A stretch of DNA of 60,822 nucleotides, taken from Alphaproteobacteria bacterium. Lineage in GTDB: Bacteria > Pseudomonadota > Alphaproteobacteria > Rhizobiales > Amorphaceae. The notes below the pieces were generated by a model. The model saw nothing but the letters and a program-made list of their open reading frames with translations, ran no database searches and was not told where the DNA came from. The stretch is taken from positions 1 to 60,822 of the forward strand of contig JAUIJH010000012.1 in NCBI GenBank assembly GCA_030431335.1, read 5' to 3'. The stretch's first letter is position 1; every line of letters begins with the position of its first letter. The translations under genes were made by a program, and so were the position numbers. Below, one piece after another: positions 1 to 7,599 of this stretch.

Positions 1-425
1 AGGGAGGTCGCTTTCGGGAAAACGGCCTGCGCTTCCACCAGCGTCTCGAATCGGCTGGAAAGCAGCAGCCCCTCGATATCATCGGCGTCGATCCCATCGC
101 CGCCAACCCTATTGTACACCCCAGCGGCACTGCCGAAATGGCGAGGTGTGTAGACGCCATCAGGGCGCCATCCAGGCAGGTCAAGGATCTCGGTGGACGT
201 GCCATCATAGATGTAGTCGACGCCACCGGCCGACGCGCGTGAACCAACGTCAGGGAAGAACTTGCCGTCTCCGTTGTCGAAGCGCTCGACAAACTCGGCT
301 CGCGTGTAGAACGGCCCATAGCGGAATGCCGGCGCGATTTCCCTGAGCAATTCGTTGACTTTGTCGTTTTCCGATCCGCCCCTGTTGAGCGGCTTGGTCT
401 TGTAGGGCCAACGGCGGACTGCCAT
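1..425 (-). CDS. Hypothetical protein of the integrated element, 3' part outside window
   Basis: I do not recognise this protein. The frame is open for 141 codons from ATG 425 to the left edge, so only the N-terminal part is visible. It is soluble-looking and rich in Gly, Asp and aromatic residues, with no signal peptide or membrane segment. Two adjacent ATGs (428 and 425) overlap the ruvC stop codon. A GGAGG lies 4 bases before the first and 7 before the second, which favours 425. The overlap indicates translational coupling to ruvC and membership of the same minus-strand operon. Function is unknown; in such elements the position after ruvC is variable cargo or a replication/packaging gene. 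Confidence 0.65.
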   Translation of the reverse strand, partial: MAVRRWPYKTKPLNRGGSENDKVNELLREIAPAFRYGPFYTRAEFVERFDNGDGKFFPDVGSRASAGGVDYIYDGTSTEILDLPGWRPDGVYTPRHFGSAAGVYNRVGGDGIDADDIEGLLLSSRFETLVEAQAVFPKATS

Positions 426-1078
426 CATGCGGCCTCCGAATTCGCGTTGAATTGAGCCGCACGTCGATGGCTCGCGTGGCAGATCGCGATCGCGAGGGCA
501 TCGAAGGCGTGTTCCGATCCGTCGGTGGCTCCGGGCAGAAGCACCTGCACCATGCGACGGATCTGCTTCTTGTCCGCGTGACCGGCGCCGACCACCGTCT
601 TCTTGACGAGTGTGGGGGCGTATTCGGCCACGGGGATTCCACGTGCAGCCGGTGCCAACATTGCGATGCCGCGAGCCTGCCCAAGCTTCAGCGTCGACTG
701 ACCGTTGGCGGAGACGAACGTCTGTTCGACGGCAACCTCGCTCGGTTCGATCTTTCCGAGCACCTCGTCCAGTCCGCGATGGATCGCTGCCAGGCGGATC
801 CCGAGATCGTCCGTTGCAACCGTTGTGATAGTGCCAGCACCGATCAGGGTCAGGTGCGACCCGTCTATCGCGATGGCACCCCAGCCCGTAGCCCTGAGAC
901 CGGGATCGATGCCGAGTATCGCGACGGCGTCGCAGGGGTCGCCCATGGACGGCGTCTGAGACTGGACAGCATCCCGGACATACCGGACACCCCCCTTAAG
1001 GGGTGTCCGGGACGTCCGGGATGTCCGGCCGCTGGACAGATGGCCTTGTCCAATATTTGTCCGGGACGTCCGGGTCAT
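425..1078 (-). CDS. RuvC-like Holliday junction resolvase of the mobile element
   Basis: Endonuclease of the RuvC family that would cleave four-way DNA junctions, here in replication or recombination of the element. The RNase H-fold core starts near residue 53 with [14 protein letters not shown]; the expected metal ligands are D58, E118 (VEQTF), H190 and D193 (HAFDALAIA). His at the third position is known from Thermus RuvC. The start at 1078 has GGAGGG seven bases upstream and overlaps the ATPase stop as ATGA, so I prefer it. It gives a 44-residue N-terminal extension rich in TSRT repeats that RuvC normally lacks. ATG 946 would give a standard 173-residue protein but has no visible ribosome binding site. 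No ruvA or ruvB is adjacent, so this is an accessory copy. Confidence 0.88.
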   Translation of the reverse strand: MTRTSRTNIGQGHLSSGRTSRTSRTPLKGGVRYVRDAVQSQTPSMGDPCDAVAILGIDPGLRATGWGAIAIDGSHLTLIGAGTITTVATDDLGIRLAAIHRGLDEVLGKIEPSEVAVEQTFVSANGQSTLKLGQARGIAMLAPAARGIPVAEYAPTLVKKTVVGAGHADKKQIRRMVQVLLPGATDGSEHAFDALAIAICHASHRRAAQFNANSEAA

Positions 1079-1255
1079 GGCCGAACCCTCCAGACAAACA
1101 CTTCGTCATTGACGTTCTCGGAACCGTAGTCAGCCGGTAAGTTGCTGAGATAACGTCGAAAAGCGCGGTCGCCTGATTCCCGTTCCGCAGGGTAGCGGCG
1201 CAAGAACTCCTCCCGGACATACCGGACATTTACAGCTTTGACAGATGTCCGGTCG
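960..1255. repeat. Cluster of short TGTCCGG / CCGGACA repeats
   Basis: About ten copies of a 7-8 base motif, TGTCCGG or its complement, lie in two groups: roughly 973-1073 and 1208-1252. Each group begins with the same direct pair, CCCGGACATACCGGACA, followed by oppositely oriented copies. In the first group, 983-993 and 1000-1010 form a perfect 11-bp stem with a 6-base loop. The repeats span the end of the ATPase gene and the start of ruvC and are absent elsewhere in the window as far as I can see. They could be binding sites (iterons) for an element-encoded initiator or regulator. That role is inference. Confidence 0.6.
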
Positions 1256-2289
1256 CCCAGGACATTGTGATCCACGCCGTTGTCGGTGATGGCGTCGTGG
1301 AAGGCGTCATTGAACGTCCTGCCGGCCTTGGTTGTCCGCGCACTCTGTGCGCCGCCCGGGGTAGTTTGCGTGTACGCTCGATCCCGCTCCACGGCGACGA
1401 AGCTAACGATGGGATCGCCATCATCATCCTCACCAAGCTCAATGCGCTCGCTGCCGAAGGCGATCGGATCGAACCCCGAGCCGTCCTTGAGGCGACGAGG
1501 CACGACCTGCACGTCGCCCTCCTTGATGTCGCCGTCGACATGGAGGCCGGCGTCCGCTGCGGCCCATTTGCCGCTCCACCCTCGGGGTCGTTTCTGGGCG
1601 TCACCTTCGCCCCAACCGGTATGGTCCACGACGAGCACGGCGGCGCCGGTCTCGCGGCGTACTCGGTTGATGCCGCTAAGCGCCCGTCCATTGTCGGCCG
1701 AACCCGACTCCTCCGCGCCGGGGCAGGCCTGCGCCCAAGTGTCGATCACCACCGCAATAGCTTTCAACTCCGACACCAGGCTGACGAGATCGCCGACGTC
1801 GGCAGGGTTTTGGAGATCCAACGGCCCGTCACAGAGATAGAAGTCGGGCGCCGGCCCGTAGTGCTCGGCAAGCGCGGCAAGGCGCGTCCGAAATCCGCCT
1901 TGGCCTTCCAAACAAACGTAGAGTACTGGCCCGCCCTTCGCGCGCTTGCCGTGGATTGTTTCGCATCTCTGGGCCAGCCTGAAGGCAAGATCAGCAGCGA
2001 GGAGGCTCTTGCCGCATCCGGCCGGGCCGAAAATGAGCACGAAGTCCTGTTGATTGAACCAGCCCTTCAGGATGTAGCGGGAGTGCTTCGTCAGCTCGAT
2101 ACTGGTGGCCGACGTTGCTGTGAGGCGACGCCGGGGCGACCGAGACTTGTCGGCGCCACCCGGGGCATCGCCCCAAGGTGGCGCTTCGTTCATCCATTCA
2201 GGAGGCTGATCTCCTGGAGGCGGGCGCCGAGACGGTTGGTGGTGGCCCGGAAAATTCCCGTTGATCATGTGCGGCCCTTCGCTAGGCAT
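1075..2289 (-). CDS. RepA-like AAA/P-loop ATPase (AAA_25 type)
   Basis: Predicted hexameric RecA-fold ATPase related to the RSF1010 RepA helicase group, probably used in replication of the element. The 404-residue protein has a Pro-rich N-terminus (about 1-50), Walker A GPAGCGKS at 88-95, Walker B VVIDT at 180-184 and a third core strand ending VLVVDHTGW near 218-226. A C-terminal tail of about 120 residues has Arg-rich, possibly DNA-binding stretches. ATG 2289 is chosen because it overlaps the stop of the preceding gene by 8 bases; longer in-frame extension reads through upstream genes and is compositionally nonsensical. The gene overlaps ruvC by ATGA. Helicase activity is inferred from the family, not shown. 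Confidence 0.85.
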   Translation of the reverse strand: MPSEGPHMINGNFPGHHQPSRRPPPGDQPPEWMNEAPPWGDAPGGADKSRSPRRRLTATSATSIELTKHSRYILKGWFNQQDFVLIFGPAGCGKSLLAADLAFRLAQRCETIHGKRAKGGPVLYVCLEGQGGFRTRLAALAEHYGPAPDFYLCDGPLDLQNPADVGDLVSLVSELKAIAVVIDTWAQACPGAEESGSADNGRALSGINRVRRETGAAVLVVDHTGWGEGDAQKRPRGWSGKWAAADAGLHVDGDIKEGDVQVVPRRLKDGSGFDPIAFGSERIELGEDDDGDPIVSFVAVERDRAYTQTTPGGAQSARTTKAGRTFNDAFHDAITDNGVDHNVLGDRTSVKAVNVRYVREEFLRRYPAERESGDRAFRRYLSNLPADYGSENVNDEVFVWRVRP

Positions 2290-2515
2290 TGGCACCTCCG
2301 CGGGACCACTCCACGAAGTGCTTTGCGTATTCGCGCAACTCCTCAACCGCTGCTTCACCTGCTTTTCGGTAGACGTGAAGCTCGACTTCCATGAGTGCCT
2401 GTTCGGCATACTCATCCGGAACAACGAACACCGCATGATAGATATCGGGGGCCATGCCGTAGACGTTGTGAGGCTCTTGGGCGCTGTTCGTGCGGCTTGA
2501 GCGAGGATTAGCCAT
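2282..2515 (-). CDS. Small acidic hypothetical protein (77 aa)
   Basis: Unknown small soluble protein. ATG 2515 overlaps the end of the upstream small gene by 8 bases, and its own stop overlaps the start of the ATPase gene by 8 bases; this matched pair of overlaps is good evidence that it is translated. The C-terminal two thirds are predicted helical and contain the segment DEYAEQALMEVELHVY followed by a Glu/Arg-rich helix. No conserved domain is recognised. Its position directly before the RepA-like ATPase suggests an accessory replication role, but that is only context. Confidence 0.6.
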   Translation of the reverse strand: MANPRSSRTNSAQEPHNVYGMAPDIYHAVFVVPDEYAEQALMEVELHVYRKAGEAAVEELREYAKHFVEWSRGGANA

Positions 2516-2852
2516 GGGCACCTCCCACGTGGCCCGCTGCCCCGGCCAGCACCTTCTGCACGACGCCGCCGAGCTGCTCCCAGGAAGTGCAATGCTCGTC
2601 GCAAGAAGGTGGCGCTTGGTGGGGAGCGTCGGTTCCTGGGCCGACGTAGAGGAGGTGGGCGCTGCTCGGCCACGGCACAAAGACGGGGCGTCCATCGGCA
2701 CCGCGTTCGTAACCGCCGCGACGCTCGAAGCTGTTGCTATCGCGGCGATTTCGGCTATATTGCGAGCTATCAGCGCCATCCGCGATGATGCTCTTTTTGG
2801 AAGCCGGTCCGCGCGCCAACGCGGGTCGGCTTTTTCTCGTCTGATACGTCAT
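2508..2852 (-). CDS. Hypothetical protein (114 aa) downstream of alpA-like gene
   Basis: Unrecognised protein. The start lies 2 bases after the alpA-like stop and the end overlaps the next small gene by 8 bases, which fits a tightly packed operon. The N-terminal 50 residues are low-complexity, basic and Ser/Arg-rich; the C-terminal half has a more protein-like segment ending in Gly/Ala-rich sequence. A perfect terminator-like hairpin (2801-2832) lies inside its first codons and points the other way, so translation of the N-terminal part is uncertain and the true start could be internal. Confidence 0.42.
   Translation of the reverse strand: MTYQTRKSRPALARGPASKKSIIADGADSSQYSRNRRDSNSFERRGGYERGADGRPVFVPWPSSAHLLYVGPGTDAPHQAPPSCDEHCTSWEQLGGVVQKVLAGAAGHVGGAHG
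2801..2835 (+). terminator. Intrinsic-terminator-like hairpin reading plus strand
   Basis: Arms 2801-2813 and 2820-2832 pair over 13 positions, two of them G-U, around a 6-base loop and are followed by TTTTT at 2831-2835. The T run follows the hairpin only on the plus strand, although every gene here is on the minus strand. On the minus strand the same hairpin follows the alpA-like gene by about 20 bases but lacks a T tract. It may end an antisense or small RNA transcript, or act bidirectionally. Confidence 0.5.
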
Positions 2853-2854
2853 CG

Positions 2855-3046
2855 CTACGACGCCGCAAACTGCGAGGCGAGGTCACGAATGCTTGCCGCG
2901 AGGACGAGGCGGCGCTTGCCAACCCGAATGCTCTTTAGGACGCCCTTGTTTATTAGGTCGTAAACCGTGGTCCGCCCAAGTCCTGTCGCGTCACACGCCT
3001 GATGCACCGATACGAATATTGGGGAGTGGGAACTGTTCACCTGCAT
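2855..3046 (-). CDS. AlpA/excisionase-like helix-turn-helix protein
   Basis: Small MerR-fold DNA-binding protein of 63 residues, the usual size for AlpA/Xis-type regulators. After a short N-terminus, residues about 12-45 give the winged helix-turn-helix: SVHQACDATGLGRTTVYDLI, then a basic wing with IRVGKRRLV. Proteins of this kind promote excision of integrated elements or activate the integrase gene. It is first in the minus-strand operon that continues into the replication-type genes, 87 bases from the neighbouring unknown gene. Assignment as excisionase versus transcription regulator cannot be settled from sequence. Confidence 0.8.
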   Translation of the reverse strand: MQVNSSHSPIFVSVHQACDATGLGRTTVYDLINKGVLKSIRVGKRRLVLAASIRDLASQFAAS

Positions 3047-3133
3047 TCGCCTGTTCCTGATGAGTAATCACGGACAGGAAAATGAGGTGGCGCGCGGCCT
3101 ACGTCATTGAGGGTAGACCCCCGCCTTTACACC

Positions 3134-3877
3134 CTACGTCCTCTTCTTGCGTCGACCGCTGGCGTCTCGCTCCGGAGCATTCGCCCTGTATCGCCTTCCG
3201 GCCTCGATCATGAGATCATGAAGCTCGTGAGGCGGCGGGAAGCCGTAGCTTTCGTCATCGAGCGCACCGAACGCTCCGTTGTGACGCCAGCTATCGACGG
3301 TGTCAGGGGCGACGTTGAAAGCTTCGGCTATCGTCAGCCGGAAGCGGTGGTCTGGGACGAAGTCATCTCCCTCCGGCTTAACCGGAAGCTGCTGGGTGGC
3401 AGCGTGGGCATACTGACGGGCGCGTTGAATGTCCTGCATCTTCAAGGGATGCATGCGCTGCCCCGGCATGGCGATAGCGCAAGCGATGGGTTCAGGCATG
3501 ATGCCTTGCGCCGCCAACCTAGCAATCCGAGACGCACGCTCGATAGCGATTGCCATTTCCTGAAAGGGGAAGCGTTCCTCAAATCGTTCCGCGCGATACC
3601 CTTGCCGGCAAGCTTCAGCTGCGAAGGTGGAAAGTAATGACGCCGAGGAGCGGAACCACTCTTGCGCCGCCATTCCGCGCTTGTTTGGTCCGCAGCTGTA
3701 ATCATTGAGCACACGCAAAAGGTGCTCATGGTTCTTTTTTTCCGCGTCAATGAGCGCGTGGCACTCGTTTGCAAACCAATCTGGCTGCGCCTCGATGAAA
3801 TCGAAATGAGCCGCATGCCGTTGCGCTTCGACAGCGTCATCAAGGTCTCTTTGTTTCTGCCGAGAAGGCCTCTTCAT
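3134..3877 (-). CDS. Hypothetical protein coupled to the integrase gene
   Basis: Unknown 247-residue soluble protein. Its start overlaps the integrase stop as ATGA, so the two are co-translated. It is mostly helical with a charged N-terminus and a basic C-terminal tail ending GRRKKRT. A stretch around residues 180-200, LTIAEAFNVAPDTVDSWRHN, looks like a helix-turn-helix, suggesting DNA binding. No family is recognised. Its place between integrase and the excisionase-like gene suggests a role in control of integration or excision. Confidence 0.65.
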   Translation of the reverse strand: MKRPSRQKQRDLDDAVEAQRHAAHFDFIEAQPDWFANECHALIDAEKKNHEHLLRVLNDYSCGPNKRGMAAQEWFRSSASLLSTFAAEACRQGYRAERFEERFPFQEMAIAIERASRIARLAAQGIMPEPIACAIAMPGQRMHPLKMQDIQRARQYAHAATQQLPVKPEGDDFVPDHRFRLTIAEAFNVAPDTVDSWRHNGAFGALDDESYGFPPPHELHDLMIEAGRRYRANAPERDASGRRKKRT

Positions 3878-5109
3878 TTCTTATCTCCTCTCGAATCGCT
3901 CTGGCACCAGTCCGCCCACGCCTCCATCAGCTCTCGCCGCTTATCCAACAAGTCACCGCGCCGGTATGCGGCTTCGGCCTTGTTCGCGATGGTGTGCGCC
4001 AGCGCCATCTCGCGCAACTCGGCCGAGAAGCCCGTCCGCTCTGAGCACCAGTCCGAGAACGCGGACCTAAACCCGTGCGTGGTGATCTCGCCGCCGTGGC
4101 CCATCCGTCGCAGAAGTGCCAACATCGTCATGGTCGACAGTGGCTTGCTCGGCTTCTGGCCCGGGAAGACGTAGTCCGAGATAGCTACCTCGCGCAGCGG
4201 CGCGAGGATGGCCAGCGCTGCGTCGGACAGCGGCACGCGGTGCTGCACCTTGGCCTTCATCCGCTCTTTGGGGATCGTCCATACCGCCTTGTTCCAGTCG
4301 ATCTCGTCCCAACGGGCACCGATCGTTTCGCCGGTGCGACAAGCCGTCAAAATTGTGAACTCCAGCAGCCGCGCCGACAAGGCGTCCCGCTCCCGCAGTT
4401 CGGCCATGAAGGCGGGAACGTCGGAGTAGGGGAGGGCCTTGTGGTGCCCTCTGGTCAATCGATCCTGCTTTGGAAGAACCGTGTCCAGGTTGCCGCGCCA
4501 GACAGCCGGGTTCACACCTTCGCGCCACCCCCTCGTCTTAGCGTAGGCAAGAACGCGCTCGATACGACCGCGCACGCGGGATGCCGTCTCCGGCTTCTCC
4601 TGCCAGATCGGCGCGAGCACACCGAGGACATCGTCGAGGCCGATGCTTTCGACCGGCATATCAGAGATGGGCGCCGCGTACGTGGCCAGCGTGTTGCGCC
4701 ATTGTTGGCGGTGCTTCGCGTTGCGCCAGCCGCTCTCCATAGACTCAATGAGCCGGTCCGCAGCGACTGCGAATGTGACGGCGCCTTCCTTGGCGGCTGC
4801 TGCGGCGGCGGCAGCCTTTACCCGTTCTTCAATGGGATCGAGGCCGCTCTTGACGAGTTGCCGTGCTTCTGCGGCTTGCGCCCGCGCGTCAGCAAGCGTG
4901 ACCTCGCTGCCGGTTGCGGCACTTCCAAGTCCCATCTCGCGCACTCTGCTCGTCGCCGGCGACGTGTAGCGAAAGATCCAGCGTTGGCCGGAAACGGCGT
5001 TGCTGCTGGTGACATGCAGATACAGGCCGCCGCCGTCAGAGTGCCTCCCGGTCCGCTTGCGAGCGCTCTCCACGCCTCTCGCTGTCAGCTTGTGGAGGGC
5101 GCGTGCCAT
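3874..5109 (-). CDS. int: Tyrosine recombinase (phage/ICE integrase, DUF4102 type)
   Basis: Site-specific integrase of 411 residues that would insert and excise the element. Residues about 1-95 form the arm-type DNA-binding domain (DUF4102), about 105-205 the core-binding SAM-like domain, and about 215-400 the catalytic domain. Catalytic residues are visible: R258 (ACRTGE), H345 and R348 (HGFR), H372 (AHTIANK) and the nucleophile Y382 (AYRRG). An Ala-run linker at 98-106 joins the arm and core domains. The gene is full length and apparently intact. It is the right-most element gene, and its 5' end faces the inferred attachment site 190 bases away, the usual layout for tRNA-targeting integrases. 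Confidence 0.95.
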   Translation of the reverse strand: MARALHKLTARGVESARKRTGRHSDGGGLYLHVTSSNAVSGQRWIFRYTSPATSRVREMGLGSAATGSEVTLADARAQAAEARQLVKSGLDPIEERVKAAAAAAAAKEGAVTFAVAADRLIESMESGWRNAKHRQQWRNTLATYAAPISDMPVESIGLDDVLGVLAPIWQEKPETASRVRGRIERVLAYAKTRGWREGVNPAVWRGNLDTVLPKQDRLTRGHHKALPYSDVPAFMAELRERDALSARLLEFTILTACRTGETIGARWDEIDWNKAVWTIPKERMKAKVQHRVPLSDAALAILAPLREVAISDYVFPGQKPSKPLSTMTMLALLRRMGHGGEITTHGFRSAFSDWCSERTGFSAELREMALAHTIANKAEAAYRRGDLLDKRRELMEAWADWCQSDSRGDKK

Positions 5110-5127
5110 GCCTTGTTGGTCGCCTTC

Positions 5128-5167
5128 TGTGGGGCAGGATCGAGATCAGGTTACTTCCTGCCCCACA
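5128..5167 (-). promoter_or_regulatory. Inverted repeat in the integrase leader
   Basis: TGTGGGGCAGG at 5128-5138 and its exact complement at 5157-5167 flank an 18-base spacer. The repeat ends 18 bases before the integrase ATG. As RNA it would form a stable hairpin next to the ribosome binding region; as DNA it could be an operator for the AlpA-like or another element regulator. Either use would control integrase expression. Confidence 0.5.
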
Positions 5168-5300
5168 TTATGACGCGGCTTTCGACAACTCACAACGGAC
5201 GATGGCGAACAACAATCATTGAAATCCCCGTAGTTCTGGCACATTATAAAATCAATCGCAGTCAATCACGGACACAGGCGGACAATAATATGGCGGACTT

Positions 5301-5311
5301 CCTCTCCGCCA
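5301..5311 (+). other. Putative attR core (tRNA-Ser 3' end fragment)
   Basis: CCTCTCCGCCA matches the usual last bases of bacterial serine tRNA genes (acceptor stem plus CCA) but no tRNA body precedes it. It sits 190 bases from the integrase start and separates element-like from chromosome-like sequence. This fits insertion into a plus-strand tRNA-Ser lying beyond the left edge, with the 3' end duplicated here. The match is short, so it remains inference. Confidence 0.4.
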
Positions 5312-5509
5312 CACCCGCCACAGCGCATCAAGCCAATTGAACTCTATGGCCGTGCGGGCCGCCCGTTTTTCATCATCGTGCCGACCATTGCGGGGCCGCT
5401 GCTCTGGCTAGAGCGTTTGCGAGCTTGTCGGAATCGGCAAGCGACGCGGAAGAACGCGACCGGCAAAAGCTGGAGCGGTTTGGGCGGACTCGAGTGCGCC
5501 TGAACCGCG

Positions 5510-6571
5510 CTAGGCGACGTCCGCCATGTCCGGTAGCGGGGCGACGCCGAGGCGCTCGGCAAGTGCGGCGAGCTCGCTCACCACGTTGGCGGGCAGGGCT
5601 ATGCCGCGTCCTTGCGTTTCATCCGCGCGCAGGATCTCCAGCTCGCCGGGCATGAGGATGCCGTCGAACCCTTCGGCCAGCGCGCTCGCCTTGAGGTCCT
5701 CCACCAGCGCCGTGACACGGGCGGCGTAGGTCGCGCCCAGCGGCGCGTGCGAGGCATCGACCAGCAAGAAGAAATGGCCGACATCCTGCGGCGTCTCGAA
5801 GTCGGAATAGAGGTTTCCCATCTCGGCGCCGAAGCGTCCGCCGGACAGGACGCCGCACAACACCTCCACCATGATGGCGAGCGCCGAACCCTTTGGCCCG
5901 GACATCGGCAGCACGACGCCGGCCTCGGCCGCGCGGGCGTCAGTGGTGGGGCGGCCCTCGCCGTCGAGCGCCCACCCCTCGGGGATGGCCTCGCCGCGCT
6001 TGGACTTCTCCACGATCTTGCCGCGCGCCACCACGGAGGTCGCCATGTCGAGGAGGATCGGCGTCTTGCCCGCGACGGGGGTGCCGAAGGTGATGGGGTT
6101 GGTGCCGATCACCGCCTCGCGCCCGCCGAACACGGCCATCGAAGGTGGCGCGTTGGTCATCGCCAGCGCGAGGCACCCGGCCGCGACCGCCTTCTCCACG
6201 TAGAACGAACCCGACCCGTTGTGGTTGCTGTGGCCCACGACGGCGACGCAGGCGCCCTGCTCGCGGGCGGTCTCGATGGCCGCGTCGAGGGCGCGCATCG
6301 TCACCACCGGACCCGGGCCGTTGTCCGCGTCGACCATCAGGAACGCGGGGGCATGGCGGTGGATGGTCACCTCGGGCCGGGCCTTGACGGCGCCCGCGAG
6401 CAACCGCTCGCTATAGATCGGAATGCGCGTCAGCCCGTGCGAGGCGTGGCCGCGCAGGTCGGCATGGATGAGGCACTCCGTCACGGTCGCCGCATCGTCG
6501 GCGGTGAGCCCGGCCTTCTCGAACACGGCGTTGGAAAAGCGACGCAGGACGTCGATGGGAAAGGCGTTCAT
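5510..6571 (-). CDS. Malate/L-lactate/ureidoglycolate dehydrogenase family (Ldh2) oxidoreductase
   Basis: NAD(P)-dependent 2-hydroxyacid dehydrogenase of the LDH2/MDH2 fold, distinct from Rossmann-type enzymes. The 353-residue length is normal. Visible family marks are HASHGLTRIP near residue 40, the GHSNHNGSG segment around 115 that holds the catalytic His region, and GTNPITFGTP near 165. ATG 6571 overlaps the stop of the upstream dehydrogenase (ATGA). It is the last gene of the transporter/dehydrogenase cluster. The substrate is probably a hydroxydicarboxylate or ureidoglycolate-like acid imported by the Tct system; the exact one cannot be read from sequence. Confidence 0.85.
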   Translation of the reverse strand: MNAFPIDVLRRFSNAVFEKAGLTADDAATVTECLIHADLRGHASHGLTRIPIYSERLLAGAVKARPEVTIHRHAPAFLMVDADNGPGPVVTMRALDAAIETAREQGACVAVVGHSNHNGSGSFYVEKAVAAGCLALAMTNAPPSMAVFGGREAVIGTNPITFGTPVAGKTPILLDMATSVVARGKIVEKSKRGEAIPEGWALDGEGRPTTDARAAEAGVVLPMSGPKGSALAIMVEVLCGVLSGGRFGAEMGNLYSDFETPQDVGHFFLLVDASHAPLGATYAARVTALVEDLKASALAEGFDGILMPGELEILRADETQGRGIALPANVVSELAALAERLGVAPLPDMADVA

Positions 6572-7467
6572 TGGGCGGCCTCGGGCACGCGCGTGCCGTT
6601 CAGAATGTCGTAGAAAAGGCCGAGCGCGGCGCTGTCCTTGGCGCCGAGGCCGGCATTGCAGGCGCCGAGCATCATCTGGTGGGCCAGCGTGGTGGCCGGC
6701 TGAACGCGGCTTTGGGCCTCGCCGACCGCGACCGCGATGCCGAGGTCCTTCTTCATCAGCGCGCCGCGGAAGCCGCCATCGAGCGCGCCGTCGAGGTAGC
6801 GCAGCGCGTGCATTTCGAGGACGCCGCTGCGCGCGGCGCCGCTCATCAGGACCTCGCGCATCGTTTTGGGATCGACGCCCGCCCCGCGCGCGATGGCCAC
6901 CGCCTCGCACGCGCCCATCAGGTTCACCGCCACCATCAGTTGGTTGCAGGCCTTCAGCGCCTGGCCGGCGCCCAGCGGACCCACGTGGTGGACGGTCTTG
7001 CCCATCGCGTCCAGCACGGGGCGGGCACGGCCGAATGCCGCCGCCTCGCCACCGCACATGATGGTGAGGGTGCCCTCGTCGGCGCCCTTCTTGCCGCCGC
7101 TGACCGGCGCGTCGATCATCGCGGCGCCAGCGCCGGCGAGCGTGTCGGCCACGTCCTGCGCCTGGAACGGGGCGATGGTGCTGCAATCGATCAGCAGCCC
7201 GCCCGCCCAGCCTGCGGCGGCCACCCCGTCGGCGCCGGAGACGATGGCGACGAGGGCTGCCGCGTCCGGCACGCAGGTGACGATGATCTGCGCCTGCCGG
7301 GCCACCTCTGCCGGCGTGGCCGCGATGTGCGCGCCGAGGGCGGCGAAGGTGTCCGCCTTCGGCCGCGATGAGGTGGTGACGATGAGGCGATGGCCGGCGC
7401 CGAGGATGTTGCGGGCCATTCCGGCCCCCATGGTGCCCAGGCCGATGAAGCCGACCGCGTCTGTCAT
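6568..7467 (-). CDS. NAD(P)-dependent 3-hydroxyisobutyrate dehydrogenase / tartronate semialdehyde reductase family
   Basis: Beta-hydroxyacid dehydrogenase of 299 residues that would interconvert a 3-hydroxyacid and a semialdehyde or ketoacid. The Rossmann start GFIGLGTMGAGMARNI is at residues 6-21. The substrate loop DAPVSGGKKGADEGTL (about 127-142) and the catalytic-Lys helix GAGQALKACNQLM (Lys near 170) are all present, so the enzyme looks active. It overlaps the Ldh2 gene by four bases and follows tctA after a 132-base gap with a strong hairpin. Context suggests a step in breakdown of the transported acid; GarR-like tartronate semialdehyde reductase is one option. Confidence 0.88.
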   Translation of the reverse strand: MTDAVGFIGLGTMGAGMARNILGAGHRLIVTTSSRPKADTFAALGAHIAATPAEVARQAQIIVTCVPDAAALVAIVSGADGVAAAGWAGGLLIDCSTIAPFQAQDVADTLAGAGAAMIDAPVSGGKKGADEGTLTIMCGGEAAAFGRARPVLDAMGKTVHHVGPLGAGQALKACNQLMVAVNLMGACEAVAIARGAGVDPKTMREVLMSGAARSGVLEMHALRYLDGALDGGFRGALMKKDLGIAVAVGEAQSRVQPATTLAHQMMLGACNAGLGAKDSAALGLFYDILNGTRVPEAAQ

Positions 7468-7513
7468 GTTTGGGTCTCCTTGCGCCGGACGAAAGGCAGG
7501 GCGGCGTGCCCCG

Positions 7514-7551
7514 GACCGCGGCGCGTCCGCCGGATGCGTCGCGCCGCGGTC
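7514..7551 (-). repeat. GC-rich intercistronic hairpin between tctA and dehydrogenase genes
   Basis: GACCGCGGCGCG (7514-7525) is exactly complementary to 7540-7551 across a 14-base loop, giving a 12-bp stem. There is no T tract on either strand, so it is less likely an intrinsic terminator than an mRNA-stabilising or pausing element that lowers expression of the two downstream dehydrogenases relative to the transporter. Confidence 0.5.
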
Positions 7552-7599
7552 ATGGTTGCGGTGATGGGATGAGGCGGCCCGCCCCGGCCGCGTCCGGGG

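Larger units (their letters stand above)
5110..5509. other. Non-coding junction between element and chromosome
   Basis: No convincing gene. It holds the integrase leader with an 11-bp inverted repeat (5128-5138/5157-5167), GCGGAC direct repeats around 5278-5297 that could be integrase arm sites, and the attR candidate at 5301-5311. Beyond that is a GC-rich chromosomal stretch (about 5411-5485) that looks like a dispersed intergenic repeat of this lineage, which cannot be confirmed from one copy. Confidence 0.5.

Noticed and set aside
5411..5485. Possible dispersed REP-like intergenic repeat
   Set aside because: Resembles intergenic repeats I associate with alphaproteobacteria, but only one copy is visible, so it cannot be called a repeat from this window.
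5344..5562. Small frame (72 codons) after the attR candidate
   Set aside because: Compositionally arbitrary, without a ribosome binding site or recognisable domain, and overlapping the end of the Ldh2 gene.
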